Below are positions 11,865 through 22,853 of a stretch of 64,000 bases of DNA, piece by piece. A model generated the notes under the pieces. That model did no database searches. It had not been told where the DNA came from and was given only the letters and a program-made list of their open reading frames with translations. Position 1 is the stretch's first letter. Each line of letters begins with the position of its first letter. The stretch spans positions 4,352,501 to 4,416,500 of the forward strand of contig BSQZ01000026.1 in the NCBI GenBank assembly GCA_033239005.1. Reading direction: 5' to 3'. The DNA comes from Lamellibrachia satsuma (taxonomy: Eukaryota > Annelida > Polychaeta > Sabellida > Siboglinidae). Made by a program: the position numbers and the translations under genes.

Positions 11865-11945
11865 TTTGACGTAGATTATGTAACAATCGTAGAAACACGC
11901 ATATTGTAAGCACAATTGTTCTGAGTTATGTAATCTACGTCAAAT
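11865..11945. repeat. Small hairpin element in copy B
   Basis: TTTGACGTAGATTATGTAAC and a later TTATGTAATCTACGTCAAA form inverted arms around about 40 bp. The same structure occurs in copy C (15066-15178). Copy A keeps only a degenerate left arm. Confidence 0.65.
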
Positions 11946-12166
11946 GTCTGCATATATAATTTCCCCCACCCCTGGGGAATTTAGAATATTTTTTTATATA
12001 CGAACCATCACCATTTTAATGTATGAACCGTCAAGCCTACAAAATGTCAGCCCCATATGTGTGAAACTTACAGAGATATGAGGGAACATGCATACATACA
12101 GAGTCACAAACTACTTTATTATATAAATATTTATCAATTAACAGAACATTTTCTTGAGATTTACAG

Positions 12167-12321
12167 GTCAGAGATATGCGAAACGAACTGATGCATTCCA
12201 ACAGTATGACAGTATCCTGAGCTGACCTGAACAAATACGTACAGACAGTGGTCAACTCGACGATCCAGCTAAGCTCATGCTTGATTCTGCAATAAAACTA
12301 GTTGTGATTGAAATTAAAAAG
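12167..12321 (+). pseudogene. HEPN-like exon relic, copy B
   Basis: Same acceptor and donor positions as copy A. It encodes the same RNELMH motif and the same TGA after TVS, and needs the same shift before DDPAKLMLDSA. The shared defects mean decay preceded duplication. Confidence 0.4.
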
Positions 12322-12514
12322 GTATACAAAAATTTTAATATCAAAATGTTTAATAGTTATTTTAATTTGTTTGCAAATTTTATTAATTTTTGGTATTAAT
12401 ATATAAAATATCATAAAAGCGATAAAAAACATACCATACTCTGTTTAGAAGATGATATTATAGTGCTTTTAATACAAACTAACATTATGTAACACTCACA
12501 ACTGTTGGTTGCAG

Positions 12515-12598
12515 GCACCGCAGCAACTGGTTGACTGAGGCAGGAGTAAAGATCATGAGGCGGGCAGCACGTGCTACACCCCACGTGTGGTCATTGGG
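12515..12598 (+). pseudogene. Exon-like cassette 2, copy B
   Basis: Acceptor GGTTGCAG, donor GTGAGT, open frame HRSNWLTEAGVKIMRRAARA. Function unknown. Confidence 0.35.
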
Positions 12599-12620
12599 GT
12601 GAGTAACAACCCAGTCTATG

Positions 12621-13312
12621 AGTAACAGTACGCCTATTGAAATCATCTAAAAATCCACAGTTATACTGTCAACATGTTCTACCAGTAAACTTGCCAATGT
12701 GCCTGCTCAAATGCAGTTATGTCAGATGATATGATTTTTTTTAATTACACATCTAAAATTACTCTGCCCTACATTCGTCTGTAACACACCAGGAAGTGTA
12801 ACTGAGGCATGATCTCAAATAGGGAAGCTTTTTTCTGAGAAAGTGGCCAATTTTATATCAAGTGGCAGCACAATGTATATGTAAACCCATTATGGAACAC
12901 TCCTGCTTGTCACGTCATTATTATTTGTTTCACAGCCAAATCAAAACAATGCCCTGCCCATAATATTAGCTGAAAACCAGTCACATAATTTAATTATAGG
13001 TAAATTTTGACACTTGATAAATCATAGATCAGGTACACTAGATTTCTAGAGTATTACGAACCAATGAAACCTACTTACTGTCTCTTTAAATATACTACTT
13101 ATTCTTGAATTAATATTTATATAGTTGCTTGAACCAAATATGGTGCAACTTTGTCAGAAAAGTGACAATTTGTCACATTAAACAGGATTTTGAGTGAATT
13201 CCATTGTGTCAGACTTGTTAAATTTTATTGTTCATGTGACTGCTTTCATGCTTGTGCTTGATAGGGCACATGGCGTACTGCTTGATTTGGATACACCACC
13301 ATAAAGGGGTAT
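12621..13312. other. Non-coding stretch
   Basis: AT-rich, with no coding region or bounded element seen. Confidence 0.5.
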
Positions 13313-13320
13313 CACATGAC

Positions 13321-14379
13321 CAGGGGTGGGTCCAATTATGTAATTGTAATTGATTACAGTAAAATTGTGTAATTGTAATTGATTATGGTTTCGAAATTTT
13401 GCTGTAATTGTAATTGTTATATTTTGTATAATTGAAAATTTATTTCAATTACAATCAATTACAGTACGTTTCATATCACAAACTACCTGAACGAATTGTC
13501 AATAAAAATATAATTTAAGTCTCACATGAGTTGAAAATCAAGACTAATAATAACACCTGCTTATATATTTATATTTAAGTCACAGTATACTCTATCTGGT
13601 GGGTACTGGTCAGTGGTGCTAGTGGTGGGAAGCCTAATCTGGTGGGTACTGGTCAGTGGTGCTAGTGGTGGGTAGCCTTAGTAATTAGCCTTTTCAGTAA
13701 GTTGGTAACAGCCAGGAAGCAATAAACAATGCACATACATTATCAGACAAAGGCTAAGCTGGTATTCAAACAACATGGAAAGACCTGTAGCCTGATATTA
13801 CACCCCTTGTGTTGTGGTGGACTGGAGACAGGTCAGGTGGCAAGGACCGTTTATATGGCCTCTCTCCCCATTCCCAACACAAAGCAAAGGGCAGACCAAT
13901 TAAGAATGTCAGCTTAGAGCAGGAGCTACAACCTCAAAGTAAACACATCATACCCTATTATTAGTATTTTCCTAAGAAAAATGTAAGAAATGCACACGGA
14001 TAAATGTCTCAGTCTGCATTGTAATGTGCTGTAGGATTATGTCTGGATATTGCATTGTATTTTTATATAATAAAAATATGTTTTAAACGGCTATCTTTTT
14101 ATTTAGTATAATTCAAAGTCGCAATTCAACAAAAATGTACAAACATTATCGTTATATTTGTTTATCAATTGTGTACAACATATTGAAATTCAGCAAAACT
14201 GAACAAATACATAATTAACAAATGCTGAATATATTTGGTTCCGCATAATGTAATTGTAATTGAAACTGAAACAGTGTAAATGTAATTGATTTGGAAAATT
14301 ATGACTGTAATTGTAATTGAAATAAAAAATTAAATGTAATTGTAATTGATATAATTTTGTGTAATTGGACCCAGCCCTG
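13321..14379. mobile_element. Non-autonomous hAT element (MITE) with 8-bp TSD
   Basis: Left end CAGGGGTGGGTCCAATTA and right end (reverse complement) CAGGGCTGGGTCCAATTA are imperfect terminal inverted repeats of hAT type. The direct repeat CACATGAC flanks it at 13313-13320 and 14380-14387, a perfect 8-bp target duplication. Both ends continue into arrays of AATTGTAATTG-like motifs. The interior (13600-14240) has no transposase frame. A diverged relative sits in an SF1 intron at 33798-34450. Confidence 0.9.
13597..13682. repeat. Tandem duplication inside the hAT MITE
   Basis: Two near-identical copies of a roughly 43-bp unit starting TCTGGTGGGTACTGGTCAG. Confidence 0.85.
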
Positions 14380-14387
14380 CACATGAC

Positions 14388-15029
14388 CAGATACCCCTTA
14401 CGGCCACATTTAAAAATGCTGATCTACACAATGCTTCCAGTGGCTGTGATGCAACCAACATACAACTATTCTGTCCAAATTTGTTACACAATATTACCAA
14501 TGCACTGGGCCACATAACATATATCACCAATGACTGTTCTGGCGCAAAATAGTTACCTGCTCCCTCACAAACTGGTGCCTTACCCCCTAATTTTTACCAC
14601 ATTTCCATTTTGGCAACCAATCTGTACCATGCTATTCATGATTGTTACTGCTGTCTGTCTTTTCCAAGCAACTGTTCACTTTTCCTATGAACCTATGCCT
14701 TTGGGAATGGTTATATCTTCTGTAAACCACTTCGTGGTTAGGGTTAGCTAGAGATGGGGTTAGCTAGGGATGGGGTTAGCTACGGTTAGGCTTGCACACC
14801 TTCTTCTCCTTGTGTCCGTACACTTACAAAGAACTGCACACAACATGAATTGACGTGGTGAATAGACATTTATGAAAATTACCGTTGATTTCCCAATATA
14901 AAAATGTGCTTATGTTAATCTTTTAGCTTACCATAAACTCTTTCGGGCAATTTTAACAAATGAAAAAGTTAACAAATTGTGTTTATTGACAACTAAATAT
15001 CTTATTAACCATCAAATAGGGTAACATAT
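14388..15029. other. Non-coding stretch
   Basis: No gene seen. There is a short repeat of GGGTTAGCTAGRGATGG near 14740-14785. Confidence 0.5.
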
Positions 15030-15065
15030 CAGCTGATCCACATCAAACGTTATAGCACAACATTA

Positions 15066-15178
15066 AAATGTACATTTGTTTGACGTAGATCACATAACAA
15101 TTGTAGAAACACGCATAGCGTTTTTAACAATTGTAAGCACAATTGTTCTGAGTTACATAATCTACGTCAAATGTCCAC
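15066..15178. repeat. Small hairpin element in copy C
   Basis: Inverted arms TTTGACGTAGATCACATAAC and the later TTACATAATCTACGTCAAA. The loop is longer than in copy B. Confidence 0.65.
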
Positions 15179-15396
15179 ATATATAACATCCCCCACCCCT
15201 GGGGAATTTAGAATATTTTTTTAATATATACGAACCTTCACCATTTTAATGTATGAACCGTCAAGCCTACAAAATATCAGCCCCAGACGTGTGAAACTTA
15301 CAGAGATATGAGGGAACATGCATATATACAGAGTCACAAACTACTTTATTATATAAATAATTATCAATTAACAGAACTTCTTTTTGCTATTTACAG

Positions 15397-15551
15397 GTCA
15401 GAGATATGCGAAACGAACTGATGCATTCCAACAGTATGACAGTATCCTGAATTGACCTGAACAAATACGTACAGACAGTGGTCAACTCGACGATCTCGCT
15501 AAGCTCATACTTGATTCTGCAACAAAGCTAGCTGTGATTGAAATTAAAAAG
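15397..15551 (+). pseudogene. HEPN-like exon relic, copy C
   Basis: Same splice-like borders, RNELMH motif, TGA and frameshift as copies A and B. Confidence 0.4.
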
Positions 15552-15740
15552 GTATTATAAAAAAATTAATATAAAAATGTTTAATAGTTATTTTAATTTG
15601 TTTGCAAATTTTCTTTATTTTTTTGTATTGATATATAAAATATCATAAAAACGATAAAAAACATACCATACTCTGTTTAGAAGATATAGTGCTCTTAATA
15701 CAAACTGGCATTGTGTAACATTCGCAACTGTTGGTTGCAA

Positions 15741-15824
15741 GCACCGCAGCAACTGGTTGACTGAGGCAGGAGTAAAGATCGTGAGGCGGGCAGCACGTGC
15801 CACACCCCATGTGTGGTCATTGGA
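15741..15824 (+). pseudogene. Exon-like cassette 2, copy C
   Basis: Open as HRSNWLTEAGVKIVRR, then RAARATPHVWSL. The acceptor has changed from GCAG to GCAA here, so it would not splice as in A and B. Confidence 0.35.
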
Positions 15825-16150
15825 GTGAGTAACAACACAGTTAATTGACACTATCACAACGTGTGACGCATTTACCTAGGTTGCCACAAGTAGAGAGAGA
15901 CAAACGACAGTTTCTGTTGGAAGTCATTTTGTCTGTCATTGCAGGTTGGATTTGCAGTGACGACTGGGGCAGAAGGCAAGAGACCCTGATGACGTTGTGC
16001 ATTGGCGGTGCGGCATGGAACAGGCACGGTTTGCTCTGTCCAAGCTACACAGACGCCCCGTAACGGAAAGGGACATACGATGGGGCAGAGACATAGGCGC
16101 AATAGAAAGTTTGCTACATATGGCAGAATGTCAGTCGGTTCCAATTTGAG

Positions 16151-16862
16151 AGACAGTCAGGAGTGACACTTCATGTCCACAGGTAAATCTTCATGCTCAC
16201 ACCGCAAACTCTTGTCACACAACACACCTGTTGACAATTCCATGTGAACTCAACATATTGCGTTATTTTGTACAATACTGTCCTGATGACTCTGTAAATT
16301 AGTTGACATTTTAATTTGTCATTTATGCAAGTTTTATAAAAGTATTAAAGGTATATATTGCATAAGAACGAGTTTTAACTCATAAAAGTAATTAAATTGC
16401 CTGAAGGTGACATTCCAATGGCAAGGTTTGTAGCAAATCTGCTATTTTTTATTACTAGAATACTATTTCTTGTTTCTTTATTTATTAGGTAAACCTCTAA
16501 AGTATGAATGAATGCATCAGCCTTTGTTGGAGCCAACCAATATTATGTAATTTGCCCGTGCTGTATCTACTTTGTGGGTTTGTTTAGTAAGCTATTTTAT
16601 TTAGTAGGTGTTACTAGGCAAGGACCAGAGTATTACCCGATTTAGGGGTTTACCTGATTTAGGGGTGTTTTTCTTAGTGGACTAGACCAGGAGACTGTGA
16701 TTGGTGAACTAGTGTCATGTATTATCTCAGAATCGTGTTATCGTCATGTGCAAAACACACAACACGGCTTCCTCAGCATTGAGGCGGAGGAAGTAGCTTA
16801 CTTGCCTAAATTTGAACAGTCGTTTAAACATGCATGTGTTTGTTTTACTGAAATAGTTAAAA
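16151..16862. other. Non-coding stretch
   Basis: AT-rich. The 61-codon ORF at 16697-16882 overlaps the MITE start and is not supported. Confidence 0.5.
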
Positions 16863-17165
16863 TACTGTATTCGACCCATTGAGCATCCATGCCCTAATTA
16901 GCGTAGGATCCACAATTATTTAATTTGACCAGTGTGAAACAACTGAAGTGTCGCCATCTGGTGTTAAACAATTTGTACCACTTCTCAGTTGTCTTACACT
17001 AGTCACCAAATAACACTACAAGTGTTAAACAGGTACCTCATTAACTAGAGAGAAAAAATGTTGGTGTATGCTTGTAAGTACAGATTCATTAACATTTTTC
17101 CATGGCCCAATTTTTTTCAAGCATAAGTACTGTATGCTTATTGGATCGAATACGATAGGTATTGG
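16863..17165. mobile_element. TA-flanked MITE, copy 1
   Basis: Homologous to 59248-59573. The left end (TACTGTATTCGACCCATTGA) and right end (reading TATTGGATCGAATACGATAG) are inverted copies, and the arms suggest a TA target duplication. About 300 bp, no coding capacity. Confidence 0.6.
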
Positions 17166-18600
17166 GACCACATAGATCCAGCTGCTGTAGTTTGTTTCCC
17201 CACTTTTAATTCTCATGTCCTTGCATAGGAACTATTCGCGTAGCGGTGTTATCATTTGAACCATGTTATAACCCATGTTGGTGTAATAATTCAGTTCCTG
17301 GACGATTAATAGGCAAGACTGGAGAACAATGTAATGGGTGTACAATGTACGTTGTTATTAATAACTAAATATATATGGAAGACCGAAGCCAAGTGGGATA
17401 CAAGGGCTAAATGGGACATCCCTCTAGTGGGGAAGACCAAGACAGGTAAATCGCTCTATCCTCAGAATAGAAGGGAACACCTCTTTCAATCACCAGGTCG
17501 TCTATAATCTGTTCTGGGAGACAATGTAAGGATTTGTCACCATTCATGGTAATTGTTGACTTCTCCGCTGTGAACCCCATGACAGTCAACTATCGTGAAC
17601 TTATAAAAAAATCAATGATGAACCACTTAAATGGAGTAAAAACGAAGGAACCACATAAATCACCTGGACATCACCGGAAACATTGTTTACCCCAAAGTAT
17701 TACATTGCAATAATTCACCCGTGCATCGCCAGGTAACCCCACTGTTCACTAAGGGGAGTACGACAGGAAGTGTGTGAGGCAACAGGTAGGTCCTGAAAAA
17801 TTGGTGGAAGGTTGGCCTCAAAAATAGATGGGAGGTAAGATTGGTGGGAGGTGGACTCTCAAAATTTGTGGGAGGTAGGACCCCAAAAGTGGGAGATGGG
17901 AGGTTGAGACAGGTTTATGCAGCATTGGTAAAGACCTATAGCACAGGAAAGGCACTGTTATCTAGCTACAAGTGGAACCTTGTCTGTTGTAGTTTCCCAG
18001 TCACCAGTCTGGCCAGTTGACCAACGCTACTACCAGCACACCATTTGTACCCGTTCACGCCTCGTCCGTCACTACAATGACAAGTCCAGGAATCGCCGTC
18101 AATGATTTCTGAGTGACATATGATTCTAATTTTCATGTCATAAGAAGCCACTATTAGCTATAATTTAATTTATCATGGGGTGAGTGTGCATCATGCGGGC
18201 AGCCTGGAAGTTGAGGATCGCAGAGTAGGTTCCATTCTACGACTGTCTTCACATCTGTTGCATCGTATCTCTTGATGGTGAACAGAGAAGAATGGTACTT
18301 TCAGGAATAATGTCATGATTCATGTATGTTTTCACCTATCCTCTTAATTAAACTACAATAATCACGCGTACAGGAATATAATCCTGCGACAAGTAGATTA
18401 TTCAACAGAATGCACCGATATAGTCGTGATATGTGCATTTGATTGGTGACACTAAGACTACAACACACAGTACATTGTGTGTTGTACAATGATACAATGG
18501 CCAACCCTCGAACAAAGACGTATCATTAAATAAGCCACAACCTTGTACAAAATTCTAAATAACATTATTGAGATCACCCCCCCTCCAGGCCTACTAACCC
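17166..18600. other. Non-coding stretch
   Basis: No gene recognised. 17770-17900 is a purine-rich region with repeated TGGGAGGT motifs. Part of it (TCCTGAAAAATTGGTGG, then AGGTTGGCCTCAAAA) resembles 43860-43905, suggesting another dispersed repeat. Confidence 0.5.
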
Positions 18601-18610
18601 GCTCTCGAAC

Positions 18611-18655
18611 CCGTGGACAGTATATAGCCCCCAGGGGGCTATGTACTGTCCACGG
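18611..18655. repeat. 45-bp hairpin
   Basis: Left arm 18611-18632 (CCGTGGACAGTATATAGCCC plus CC), a single A, then right arm 18634-18655. Twenty-one of 22 positions pair. It could form a stable stem in RNA or a cruciform in DNA. Confidence 0.85.
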
Positions 18656-18755
18656 TCTTTTCTTTACTGCAATGGTCTTTTCATTTTATCCCCGAGCCAT
18701 TCGCATATGGAATATGATTCTACCAGAAATTACCAACATAAAAAACCCAAAATAA
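18650..18755 (+). pseudogene. Non-LTR retrotransposon C-terminal scrap
   Basis: The frame reads FSFYPRAIRIWNMILPEIT, resembling the conserved tail (FFPRTIxxWNxLPxEV) at the C-terminus of Jockey/CR1-type reverse transcriptases. Only this tail is present, with no catalytic domain upstream. Confidence 0.5.
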
Positions 18756-18759
18756 TTTC

Positions 18760-19719
18760 AAGAAGCTATTATGAAACTCCCTTTCACCACACCTCCTCAC
18801 CTAAACTGCCTTTAAAACACAGTGCTCAGCGTAAACTTATCCATGGTGTGGGTATGGAGACTGTCTATGTGTGCATGTGCAAGGCAGCGACAGTATCCAT
18901 ACACATAACCAACCTATTCAAAATTTTCGTTTAACATCCTATATATAAAATAAATAAAACTCAGATAAACCATTTCAGCAACATTAAAAATACTAGTCTT
19001 TTAGTCGAATGTACCACCCACAGCGCATGCGCACAGTCCACCAGAAACTCCTGTGTTAGCCCAAGTTTGGGCTGTTTGGAGTATTACCACTTAAGACTTG
19101 AGGTACAACTGACATTGCACATTGGCACTTCAGGCCACAGTGAAATACTGTTTAATGTTTTTCTGTCACAGACACAACTTTTACCACATGGTTTTTGCAT
19201 TTGGTGTCAAGAATTTGTTGTAATGCTGCATATAATTATATGAACATATCCCATCTATAATACATGGCTGTGTAAAGCGAAATTTGATTAACTCATTACG
19301 TGTACATAAGAAGCTGTAATTTTGGATCAAAACAAACTTTGCAATTATTTTCATAGTAGTTAGGGTTAGGTGATTATTAGTGCTCGGACATTTAACAGTG
19401 GCACATCTAGTTACGATGCTCAGCTGTGCAACATCGTCCTATTGTTTATTCAGTCTGTATTACACCAGTGTAATATTTGCCAACGTGTATACTTAGGTTA
19501 GTGTCGTAAGCTTTGGCTGTCCCATTCATTGGTTTACAGGTGGATAATGTGTCAACTGTTTTGTCTGTAAATAAAACTTGCTGTGTTTACCTGAGAGAAA
19601 TATGTCATAGATGGCTTTTTCCTGTTCATAAGAACATTTTTCAGGGTGCAAAAATCCCTGAAAGGGAATGCCGTTCTCAAAATTACTACCGCTTTATTCA
19701 TATACCACGAACAGAGAAG
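18760..19719. other. Non-coding stretch
   Basis: Nothing recognised on either strand. Confidence 0.5.
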
Positions 19720-19721
19720 TA

Positions 19722-20540
19722 GGGGCTTTCATGTTTACCAACACGTGTCGTCACATTCACACGTGCACAGTACGCTGGCTGGCAAAAGCCGAAAACCAGC
19801 CTAGTAGCTTTCTCTAACAAATGCCTTGCGATGCTCGAGCAAACATGAATGACTACTGGGCTAAATATGTGTTTTAGATCCCAGTGTGAGGGAATGTTAC
19901 ATTAAGAAACTAGAGCACGGCTTTAGTAAGTTACCAGATCTGTATTTTGTTCAAAACAGCAGGTAGAACGACCCAGCCTCTGACCCGATTAAACGTTTAG
20001 CATTATTTTTGCGATCGACAAGTCAGAAATGTTCAGCCAAGAATCTGTGAAAGCTTCTAAATCACTCGCTAGCACAGTTGTATGATAAATATTAAACTTA
20101 GTTTCATAAAAATAAGGCAAAGCTAGGCCAGCTTTGCAGGCCAGCTACTGTTACAAGGTTCAGATGTTACAAACATTTCCTTTTTCGGCATTCGTTCTGC
20201 TTTAATTTGGAATAACAGCTGCCAACAGTCATGAATGGAATATATCCATTGGTAATTTGGCAATGTTTACATCTGATTGCATTCAGCCAGAGTTCTCTTC
20301 ATTTTTCATCTTTTGGGATGCGATGAAACGACAATGAGCCGTCCACACAGCGACTAGTACATCCCACACCAACACAGGACACAACCGTGATTTTGAAGGT
20401 GTGTGTCAAAGCACATAAGATGCAAAAGATAAGAGAAACGCAACCAGCAAAATACACTGATGGAGGCATCTGGTTGTTTTGCCAGCCAGCGCCGCCAGAC
20501 GATCACGTGATTAGATGCGTGACATCACCGTGCAAGCCCC
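19722..20540. mobile_element. TA-flanked inverted-repeat element, copy 1
   Basis: Starts GGGGCTTTCATGTTTACC and ends GTGCAAGCCCC, giving short inverted tips, with TA at both outer borders (19720-21 and 20541-42). A related copy is at 45827-46745 in POLR3A intron 1. About 820 bp with no coding frame, so non-autonomous. Confidence 0.6.
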
Positions 20541-20542
20541 TA

Positions 20543-22542
20543 TAGCTCCGCTTACACTAACGGATATCCAATAGAGCATTTGGCAGTTTGCCAGGAGGCG
20601 CTACAACTGAGAAAGTTAAACCGGTGCATATTATGCCAAAAAACAAGACCAGCTTTACCAACGAACAATGACAATATAAACAGGATGATGGAAGGACAAT
20701 GTAGCACACAACCACCCACAGTAACTTTCTAAATGGGGTAATAGAAGGACAATAATGCAGGGCAGGATAAAAATGTTCACATTAAATTATGGCCTCAATA
20801 TTATGACCTTTCTATTGGTTGGTTCCATCTTGCAGGACAGAATTTGCTAATTACTTCTCTATATATTCACACGTCTGAGCCAGTGCCCTTTCCATTTTTC
20901 ATGATGTATACATTAGATCTTCATATTGATGTAAACAGGTAAATTATAATAAAAAATATATATTCTACATTTTTTTTAGATATGCCAATAATGGGTCTAT
21001 GTGCAATTTATTGTGTTGCAATTGTAATCCCATGCCATAGTTATTAATGTAGGAGCATCATTAGATTCATAGTGAAATTATTTTAGTAATGATGGCTTTT
21101 TGTGACATTTTGAATATTGCATTTTTACTACTTTCGACACCGATTTTGTTTTTAAACTGTACCAATTTAAATTTTGTTGCATCAGTTCAAGGTTGCAACT
21201 GACATTTTTGCCAAATTTGGGTTTTTGTAGTGCTATAGCACAGACCTAGTCAATGCAAAACTGCTGTATCTGGTCTCCCAGTATGCAATACTATGACCAT
21301 GAAGCCCAGTTCAAGTTGTATCTACAGAGCAGTGGGATCACTTATTGCTACAACGTTGTAGTAAAAACTTGTATCTGGCATTTACAGTTACAACCTTGTT
21401 AAACCGACACAATATGATAAAATAATGATAATAAATATAATCTGTTTTGTGTGGTCACAGTATCATAATTATCACACCATGATTTATTATGCAACTCGTG
21501 ATACATGAAAAAAAATAATCTGTTGTTGGAAGAGGTTCATTAACTGGCTACAATATCATCAACAGGCCACAGTACAAACAGGGCCACCAAATCAGCAACC
21601 CAGTACTGCATAGATGAGAGTTGGACAGAAAATGAAATCTGGCACTTCGACAATAACATATATATATATATTTACACAATGGGAACGACATAAGTAAACC
21701 AAATATTAAAATAAGTAACGTCATAAACTGTAATAATTATCAATAAATTTAATTATTTAAACAGTCAATGTTGCATTGGGAATAGCTTGTGATACACGCA
21801 TGAACAGCTATGATACACTGACATCAACTGCTCTTCATCTGTAGCATTCTAACGTGCAGATTTCCCTACAAGCTGCCAACAGTGCCAGAATAAAACCACT
21901 GAAACTCTTTCTTTTGGCTTCCTGTCCAACAGCAAACATGCATTTGTGCTGCAACAAACCCTATACCCTGCATAATTAGAAATATTTAAAACAGTTAATG
22001 AAAATGGCATCACCTTCAACAAGACTGCCCACTGTGGCGTTTGACTGTAGAACCATCTTAGCAAATTTCAAAGTGTATTAAAACCTATCGTGACAGTTGC
22101 CACAGACTTACCTTTGTCTTAATGAATATTTATAAGATTAGTTAGACTGACAGCCCCCTGTTCATAATGAGCGCTATAATAGATATATTATTACCCGAGT
22201 CCTTATAGTTAAATGAAAACATTGCAAACTTGCATTTCCTGGGCATCAATCTGTAGAAACCCGTCTTCCTGTGTGCAATATCACATGACACGGCATCATC
22301 ACGTATAAAAGCAGTGACTCACTGGCAGCGAACATTAGCAATTGCCGAATTTCATGGCTATTCTGTAAGCATAAACTTTCAAAAGAGACATCGTCCCACT
22401 ATACAAAACGAACACGCACGTTTTGAACTGCATCTTTAGAATCAGTTGGCAAATGAGATCACCATAGTCTTTCAACCAATCACTACGGTGTACACTCGAT
22501 GGTCATTGTTCATTTCGGAAGTCACTTGACGCAACTGTCGCC
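20543..22542. other. Non-coding stretch downstream of SF1
   Basis: Includes the SF1 3' UTR of unknown length. A minus-strand AATAAA occurs near 21480, about 1.06 kb past the stop, as one possible polyadenylation signal. Otherwise AT-rich with no gene seen. Confidence 0.4.
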
Positions 22543-22853
22543 TCAGTTTGGAGGTGGTGGCGGTGGCACGCCCAGTGGAATTGCTGCAGGCGACGACATG
22601 AGTTTGAAGCCAGCGTTGGCTATGGGAGGTGGCGGCGGTGGCGATGTCAGACTGAATGAGCTTCCTGGTGGTGGTGGAGGTGGGGCGATCATGGATGTTG
22701 TAGTCGCACCCTGTTGCTGTTGTTGCTGCTGCCATGGGTGTAAAGTGCTTGTAGGGGGTGGGGGTGGCACGGGGGCTACAGGGGTGGGGGGCCACTGGAG
22801 CTGGGGCGGTGTCTGTGTGACAGGGGCAACAGGCGGACGCGGCATAACAAAGT
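22543..22853 (-). CDS. SF1: SF1 exon 14 (proline-rich end)
   Basis: Encodes [22 protein letters not shown] and poly-proline blocks, ending PPPPPPN-stop (stop 22543-22545). Glycine-rich or threonine-rich ORFs over it in other frames are shadows. Confidence 0.92.

Larger units (their letters stand above)
11488..12620. repeat. Segmental repeat, copy B
   Basis: Tandem to copy A and highly similar over the HEPN-like and second cassettes. It lacks part of A's left end and retains the hairpin insert at 11865-11945. The antisense ORFs of 72 codons seen in A and B are shadows of this duplication. Confidence 0.8.
15030..16150. repeat. Segmental repeat, copy C
   Basis: Third copy of the segment at 9879-12620, separated from B by the hAT MITE and unique DNA. 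It includes the hairpin (15066-15178), the HEPN-like relic, cassette 2 and a further conserved part beginning PQVERDKRQFLLEVIL near 15875. Its right portion has an open run ending near 16149 that includes LSKLHRRPVTERDIRWGRDI; no family recognised. Confidence 0.75.

Noticed and set aside
10765..12255. Paired 72-codon minus-strand ORFs with 90%+ similarity
   Set aside because: Antisense to the duplicated HEPN-like relic; similarity reflects duplication of the segment, not coding selection.
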